Part shown: one piece after another, positions 6,401 through 10,000 of the stretch
Layout: each line of letters opens with the position of its first letter
Numbering within the stretch: the first letter of the stretch is position 1
From: Desulfarculus sp.
Lineage (GTDB): Bacteria; Desulfobacterota; Desulfarculia; Desulfarculales; Desulfarculaceae
Reading direction: 5' to 3'
Assembly (NCBI GenBank): GCA_020216805.1
Contig: JAIWNN010000127.1
Location: 1 to 10,000, forward strand
DNA: 10,000 nt
Made by a program: the position numbers and the translations under genes
The notes under the pieces: model-generated
What the model saw: the letters and a program-made list of their open reading frames with translations, nothing else
Databases searched by the model: none
What the model was told of the DNA's origin: nothing

Positions 6401-8377
6401 TCCATCCTGGACGTGAATCAGGCCGCGGTGGATCTCTACGGCTATGCTCCCGAGGAGGCCCGCCGACTGAACGTGGAGGCATTGAGCGCCGGTCCACCCC
6501 ATTACGGCCAGGAGCAGGCGCTCGAAAAAATCATGCGGGCGGTGGCCGGCCAGCCCCAGGTCTTCGAGTGGCAGGCCCGCAAAAAGGATGGCAGTCTGTT
6601 CTGGGCCGAGGTCAGCCTGAAGCGGGCCCGGATCGGCGACCATGACCGCCTGCTGGGCATGGTGCGCGACATAACCGAGCGCCGCCAGGCCCAGGAGCAG
6701 ATCCAGCTCCTGGCCAAGGTCTTCGAGAACACCATCGAGGGCATCTCGGTCACCGACACCCAGGGGACCATCCAGATGGTCAACCCCGGTTTCACCCACA
6801 TCACCGGCTACACGGCCGAAGAGGTCCTGGGCCGCAATCCTCGAGTGCTCAAGAGCGACCGTCACGACGCGGAGTTCTACGCCGCCATGTGGCGCGACAT
6901 CGTCGAGCAAGGACATTGGAGCGGCGAGATCTGGAACCGCCGCAAGAGCGGCGAGGCCTATCCGGAGTGGCTGACCATCAGCGTGATCAAGGACGCCGCG
7001 GGCGAGCCCACCCATTACGTGGCGGTGTTCCACGACATCACCGAGGTCAAGCGCAGCGAGGAGCAAATCAGGCACCAGGCCTATCACGACGCCCTGACCG
7101 GCCTGCCCAACCGCCAGTTGTTCAACGACCGCCTGGAGATGGCCCTGTCCCGGGCCCGCCGCGGAGGCGAGAGCCTGGCCGTGTTGTTCCTGGACCTGGA
7201 CCACTTCAAGACCATCAACGACAGCCTGGGCCACGCGGTGGGCGATCTGCTGTTGCAGGAAGTGGCCACGCGGCTCAAGCGGTCGGTGCGCCAGGAGGAC
7301 ACCGTCTGCCGCCTGGGCGGGGACGAGTTCATCATGATCCTGCCGGAGCTGGAGGGAGACGATCAAGCGGTGGCGGCGGCGGGGCGGATCATCGAGGCCC
7401 TGGAGAAGCCGTTTTCACTGCGGGGCCACGATCTCTACATCACCTGCAGCATCGGCATCACCATCTATCCCAACGACGGCGCCGACCTGGAGACCTTGGT
7501 CAAGAACGCGGACATGGCCATGTACCGAGCCAAGGAGCAGGGACGCAACACCTACCGCCTGTTCACCCCGGCCATGAACCAGCGGGCGCGCCAACGCCAG
7601 GAGATGTTGAGCGCCTTGCGCCGAGCGGTGGAGCGCGACGAGTTCCTGGTCCATTATCAGCCGCAGGTGGACCTGTTCACCGAACAGGTGGTGGGGATCG
7701 AGGCCCTGGTTCGCTGGCGGCCGCCGAGCGGCGAGATGATCCGTCCCGATCAGTTCATCCCCCTGGCCGAGGAGACCGGCCTGATCCTGCCCATCGGGCA
7801 GAAGGTCCTGGAGGCGGCCTGCCGCCAGACCGCGGTCTGGGCCCGGCAGGGCCATTACCGACTGCGCCTGGCGGTGAACCTCTCCGCCCGCCAGTTCAAC
7901 CAACCCGACCTGGTGGAGCGAATCGCCGGGGTCCTGGAGCAAACCGGCCTGCCCCCCGCGATGCTGGAGCTGGAGATCACCGAAAGCACCGCCATGGCCA
8001 ACCTGGACGCCACCAGCGGCACCCTGCGCCGCTTGCACGCCCTGGGCCTGACCCTGTCCCTGGATGACTTCGGCACCGGCTATTCCTCCCTCAGCTACCT
8101 GCGCCGCTTCGCCATCGATCTGTTGAAGATCGACCGCTCCTTCATCAAGGACCTGCCCAGCGACGGCGACGCAGCCGCCATCACCGAGGCCATCGTGTCC
8201 ATGGCCCACACCCTGCGCCTGAAGGTGATCGCCGAGGGGGTGGAGACGCGGGAGCAATTGAATTTCTTACGCAACCTGGGCTGCGACTACGCCCAGGGAT
8301 TTCTGTACAGCCGCCCCCTGCCGGCCCCGGAGTTGGCCGTCCTGCTGCGGTCCGGCACCCTAACGCCCGCGGGCTAG
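3422..8377 (+). CDS. Membrane-anchored multi-PAS sensor with GGDEF and EAL domains (cyclic-di-GMP turnover)
   Basis: This 1651-residue signalling protein makes and/or breaks cyclic-di-GMP. Transmembrane helices lie at about 25-47 and 306-329. The periplasmic region between them ends in a Cache-like pattern ('GESLLALDGRGRVIAST', then 'RWLPDLGLGVAVTSD') and has cysteines C209 and C221. A coiled coil (334-364) leads to about seven PAS modules: 368-478, 494-596, 611-731, 745-855, 868-958, 974-1086 and 1099-1208. Most end in the D-I/V-T-E/D motif. The GGDEF domain (about 1217-1380) has D1258, an intact GGDEF at 1299-1303, and the inhibitory RxxD site 'RQED' at 1290-1293. The EAL domain (about 1393-1640) keeps E1427-A-L, N1486, E1518, D1548-D1549, K1569, E1605, E1608 and Q1625, so it looks catalytically able. 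A GAGG (3408-3411) precedes the ATG by 10 bases. It is transcribed alone: divergent from the hydrolase on the left, with a terminator hairpin after it. Which activity dominates cannot be told from sequence. Confidence 0.96.
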   Translation: MTPFPRLGFLAKTHVESAPWPRWFRASATLGLVLALILVLVSLAVAWRQSELHHQELKQRLAALLDAGQSEVQAWTSARLHRLQTWASDPGLAALAQSSPEPEGSAGGQPAFPGLAAARADWPDLAEAALVSPRSRNLAALDPRLVGAVSPLVDQGDLLAQVFAGRALIAPLQPAASSVPDQGVPPRLVLAAPVKDGGGRVLAALVALCDLKAGGPGPLGCWQLGPGESLLALDGRGRVIASTLAGDQPGQASGLAAAMQSDRLTEFSSAGQRRLVMGRWLPDLGLGVAVTSDAVPALRPLTTIHRIIAAGASLTLAMLLLLWLWLFRCLGQASRIQREAARTSQRLSEEVDRCQLAEEALTSSRRRYQTLLDNATDMFIAADISREDGPGAIVEVNQAACRILGYRREELLGMRALSLVQPQLDLAEPLARLWREGSLSTETRLLTKDGRVVPVEAVVHLMELEGRQVVMTQLRDITDRLQAQRELREREASLQAIVDGFEGFVYICSADNRLEFVNERLRRHLGRDPVGELCHQAVHGSPVPCRWCADGTVVGGRTVRREVFNPNDQRWYYSVLSPLVHPDGRVSKHGIMLDITSREQARRDLAAQEELLRSVLGSLPAHIAVLNPAGLIIAVNQAWEDFGRAGGAKAGQVGVGVNYLQVVSQAAVEEQTAAQALEGIRAVLEGRRDSFQQEYACHAPDGSQHWFLMTVSPLERSRGGVVISHMEVTERVRAEQAMRESRARYRNLAAQLPLAVAIVQQGRIVFANPQAAGVFGLPEPGALLGADPLDHVAPGERARMAEILDSLSGTDAAATRLEVMLRRVDGVEFPAEIHGARLDYGDRPAVQLVINDITERRQTQETIGVLARILEESPNPVLRVTSQGQLLYANPTAQKLLASWGLQVGGAVPSNWLPALEEAITQGETQRYETRQNGRHLVFVLAPVPESGYLNLYGMDVTEIRRYEQRLAASEANYRAVFNAVGDAIFIHDVQDGSILDVNQAAVDLYGYAPEEARRLNVEALSAGPPHYGQEQALEKIMRAVAGQPQVFEWQARKKDGSLFWAEVSLKRARIGDHDRLLGMVRDITERRQAQEQIQLLAKVFENTIEGISVTDTQGTIQMVNPGFTHITGYTAEEVLGRNPRVLKSDRHDAEFYAAMWRDIVEQGHWSGEIWNRRKSGEAYPEWLTISVIKDAAGEPTHYVAVFHDITEVKRSEEQIRHQAYHDALTGLPNRQLFNDRLEMALSRARRGGESLAVLFLDLDHFKTINDSLGHAVGDLLLQEVATRLKRSVRQEDTVCRLGGDEFIMILPELEGDDQAVAAAGRIIEALEKPFSLRGHDLYITCSIGITIYPNDGADLETLVKNADMAMYRAKEQGRNTYRLFTPAMNQRARQRQEMLSALRRAVERDEFLVHYQPQVDLFTEQVVGIEALVRWRPPSGEMIRPDQFIPLAEETGLILPIGQKVLEAACRQTAVWARQGHYRLRLAVNLSARQFNQPDLVERIAGVLEQTGLPPAMLELEITESTAMANLDATSGTLRRLHALGLTLSLDDFGTGYSSLSYLRRFAIDLLKIDRSFIKDLPSDGDAAAITEAIVSMAHTLRLKVIAEGVETREQLNFLRNLGCDYAQGFLYSRPLPAPELAVLLRSGTLTPAG

Positions 8378-8399
8378 AGCCTCCCCGCTCTCCAGACGA

Positions 8400-8439
8400 C
8401 CGGGCGCGACCCTCCCCCTGGGGATAGGGTCGCGCCCGG
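8400..8439 (+). terminator. Intrinsic-type terminator hairpin after the PAS-GGDEF-EAL gene
   Basis: CCGGGCGCGACCCT (8400-8413) and AGGGTCGCGCCCGG (8426-8439) form a perfect 14-bp GC-rich stem. The 12-base loop could add further C-G pairs. It starts 22 bases after the stop codon and is followed by CTTTGCGATCTTGTG, only mildly T-rich. The position between convergent genes supports a terminator role, perhaps in both directions. Confidence 0.7.
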
Positions 8440-8458
8440 CTTTGCGATCTTGTGTTGA

Positions 8459-8488
8459 GGCTGGCCGGACAACGTCATCCGGCCAGCC
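8459..8488 (-). terminator. Hairpin terminator after the chemoreceptor gene
   Basis: GGCTGGCCGGA (8459-8469) and TCCGGCCAGCC (8478-8488) form a perfect 11-bp stem with an 8-base loop. It lies 9 bases beyond the chemoreceptor stop codon on the minus strand. No U-run follows (the minus strand continues TCAACACAAG), so it may act with the neighbouring 14-bp hairpin or simply protect the 3' end. Confidence 0.5.
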
Positions 8489-8497
8489 CGGCCGAAG

Positions 8498-10000
8498 CTA
8501 GAAGTCGCCCTCGTCATCGTGGAAAGGTATCAATTCCTGGGCCTTGCGCTTCTGCTCCCGGGCGGTTTCGGCGACCAGCGGCGGAACGGACGCGGGGGAC
8601 GCGGGCGCGAGCTCTGGGAGGGCGGCGACTGCCCCGCCATTGTGGCGCTGGCGCGCGCCTCCCACCAAGGTCGCCAGCTCGGCCACGAAGTCCTGCATGT
8701 GCACCGCCTGGCCGGTCAGCTCCTCCGAGGCGGCGGCCGACTGCTCGGCGTTGGCCGCGTTGAGCTGGGTCACCTTGTCCATTTCCAAAGCAGCCCGGTT
8801 GACCTGTTCGATGCCCTGGGCTTGTTCGCTGCTGGCCGCGGCGATCTCGGCCACCAGACTGCCCACCTTGGCCGCGTTGCTGGCCACCTCGCCGAAGGCC
8901 TGGTTGCTGCGCTCCACCAGCTCGGTGCCCAGCTTGGTCTTGGCGATGGTGGTCTCGATCAGCATCGCGGTGTTCCTGGCCGCCTCGGCCGCCCGTTGGG
9001 CCAGGTTGCGCACCTCCTCGGCCACCACCGCGAAGCCAGCCCCGGCCTCTCCCGCCCGGGCCGCCTCCACCGCGGCGTTCAAGGCCAGGAGGTTGGTCTG
9101 GAAGGCGATCTCGTCGATGGTTTTGATGATCTTGGCGGTCTCGCCCCCGGCCCGGTGGATCTCGTCCATGGCCCGGCTCAGCTCGGACATGGCCTGGTTG
9201 GCCCGCTCCACCAGCTCCCGGGCCAGACGCACCTCGGAGTCGGCCTGACCGGCGTTGTCGGCGTTCTGGCGGGTCATGGAGGCCATCTCCTCCAGGGCGG
9301 CGGTGGTCTCCTCCAAGCTGGCCGCCTGCTGCGAGGCCCCGGAGGCCAGGGCCTGGCTGGCGTTCTTGACCTGCAGGGCGGCCGAGGCCACCTGGTCGGA
9401 GCCCTGGGTGAGCCCGTCGATCACCCGGTTCAAGGGGCGAGTGATGAGCAGGCTGAGCAAGATCCCCAGGGCCAGGGCCACCAGCACCCCCACCAGGCTG
9501 ACCGCCAGGGAGACCAGGTTGGCCCTCCGGCTGGCCGAATCCGACTCTTTCACCGCCTGGTCGGTCTCCTCCAGGTTCAGCCGCACCAACTGGTCCACCA
9601 CCTGCATCAGGGGTTGGGTCTTGGTCGTCACCAGCTCGGCCGATTCGTTCATCTTGGCGTAGGCCTGGCGGGCCTTGTCCGCCTCCTTGAGGATGGCGGT
9701 GAAGGCGCGGAACATCTTCTCGGCCGCCGGCGCCACCTTGGTCTGGTAGATCAGCTTGGCCTCCGCCTCGCCGCCCTCGCTCATGGCGTCCTTGATTTCC
9801 TTCACCGCCTTGTGGAAGTTCTCGTGCTCGGGCTTGATCAGGCCCAGCAGCTTGGTGACCATCTCGTTCTGGGAGCGGTAGGTGTTGAGCCAGATGCCGA
9901 AGGGGGTGATGTTGGGGTCGCCGCCGCCGGCGGAATCGACGCCGGTCAGAAGCAAGCTGCCGGTGTCTGCCATGAGCTTGTAGAGATCGCCCCGAAACGA
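8498..10000 (-). CDS. Methyl-accepting chemotaxis protein, N-terminus cut by right edge
   Basis: This transmembrane chemoreceptor signals to the CheA-CheW array. The frame is open past the ATG at 9973 to the window edge (nine more codons), and no first membrane helix is seen, so the true start lies outside. Numbering from that internal Met: a helical sensor (about 20-150) with '[10 protein letters not shown]' (23-32) and H50-ENF-H54, a membrane helix (about 152-178), then '[12 protein letters not shown]', which leaves room for only a reduced HAMP. The signalling domain follows. Its hairpin tip is intact: '[20 protein letters not shown]' (285-304), '[20 protein letters not shown]' (305-324). 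Typical adaptation-helix repeats flank it ('[19 protein letters not shown]', '[16 protein letters not shown]'). The tail ends '[11 protein letters not shown]' and lacks the NWETF-type CheR tether. It converges on the GGDEF-EAL gene. The stimulus is unknown; the sensor resembles CZB-type metal-binding helical bundles with one ligand changed. Confidence 0.95.
   Translation of the reverse strand, partial: SFRGDLYKLMADTGSLLLTGVDSAGGGDPNITPFGIWLNTYRSQNEMVTKLLGLIKPEHENFHKAVKEIKDAMSEGGEAEAKLIYQTKVAPAAEKMFRAFTAILKEADKARQAYAKMNESAELVTTKTQPLMQVVDQLVRLNLEETDQAVKESDSASRRANLVSLAVSLVGVLVALALGILLSLLITRPLNRVIDGLTQGSDQVASAALQVKNASQALASGASQQAASLEETTAALEEMASMTRQNADNAGQADSEVRLARELVERANQAMSELSRAMDEIHRAGGETAKIIKTIDEIAFQTNLLALNAAVEAARAGEAGAGFAVVAEEVRNLAQRAAEAARNTAMLIETTIAKTKLGTELVERSNQAFGEVASNAAKVGSLVAEIAAASSEQAQGIEQVNRAALEMDKVTQLNAANAEQSAAASEELTGQAVHMQDFVAELATLVGGARQRHNGGAVAALPELAPASPASVPPLVAETAREQKRKAQELIPFHDDEGDF

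Noticed and set aside
3478..6645. 1055-codon plus-strand open frame inside the sensor gene
   Set aside because: It is a Gly/Pro/Arg-rich shadow produced by high GC in another frame of the PAS-GGDEF-EAL gene, with no recognisable domain.
9973..9973. ATG at 9973 as the true start of the chemoreceptor
   Set aside because: The frame stays open to the window edge, the protein begins in the middle of a helical sensor, and it lacks a first membrane helix. An upstream start outside the window is more likely.
1..10000. Mobile elements, CRISPR arrays, tRNA or rRNA genes, phage genes
   Set aside because: I saw no regularly spaced repeats, transposase-like or integrase-like proteins, or tRNA-like cloverleaf sequences. 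Genes are dense and uniform in base composition.

Overview
The window is a GC-rich bacterial chromosome segment with strong G/C bias at third codon positions. It looks like housekeeping and signalling DNA, with no sign of mobile or phage material. The gene mix suggests a Desulfobacterota (former Deltaproteobacteria) chromosome or a related environmental proteobacterium: a TAXI-type TRAP substrate-binding protein, a FadR-type GntR regulator, a multi-PAS GGDEF-EAL protein, and a chemoreceptor with an 'IPF-acidic-GDF' tail. This placement is inferred from gene style, not from a marker gene.

Layout: (1) 1-535, minus strand, the N-terminal part of a family-4 glycosyltransferase that runs off the left edge and has its own candidate promoter. 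(2) 650-1630 and 1773-2534, minus strand, a TAXI solute-binding protein downstream of a FadR/GntR regulator. The regulator has a consensus -35 box and a palindromic operator just after the predicted transcription start, which suggests autorepression. No TRAP permease gene is visible. (3) 2693-3217, minus strand, a small cysteine hydrolase with the full catalytic and metal-site signature of nicotinamidases. (4) 3422-8377, plus strand, divergent from the hydrolase: a 1651-residue membrane-anchored sensor with a Cache-like periplasmic region, about seven PAS modules, and apparently intact GGDEF and EAL domains. This is the dominant feature. (5) 8378-8497, a convergent gap holding two perfect hairpins. 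(6) 8498-10000, minus strand, a methyl-accepting chemotaxis protein cut by the right edge.

Two functional themes stand out. The left half suggests uptake of a small organic acid under ligand-responsive control. The right half is environmental sensing with two outputs, cyclic-di-GMP turnover and chemotaxis. The two sensor genes converge and so are transcribed separately; a shared stimulus is possible but not shown.

I did not find a clearly new multi-gene system. The points most worth a second look are the cysteine motif in the second PAS domain, the altered metal ligands in the GntR effector domain, the altered zinc-type motif in the chemoreceptor sensor, and the compact promoter/operator of the GntR gene.
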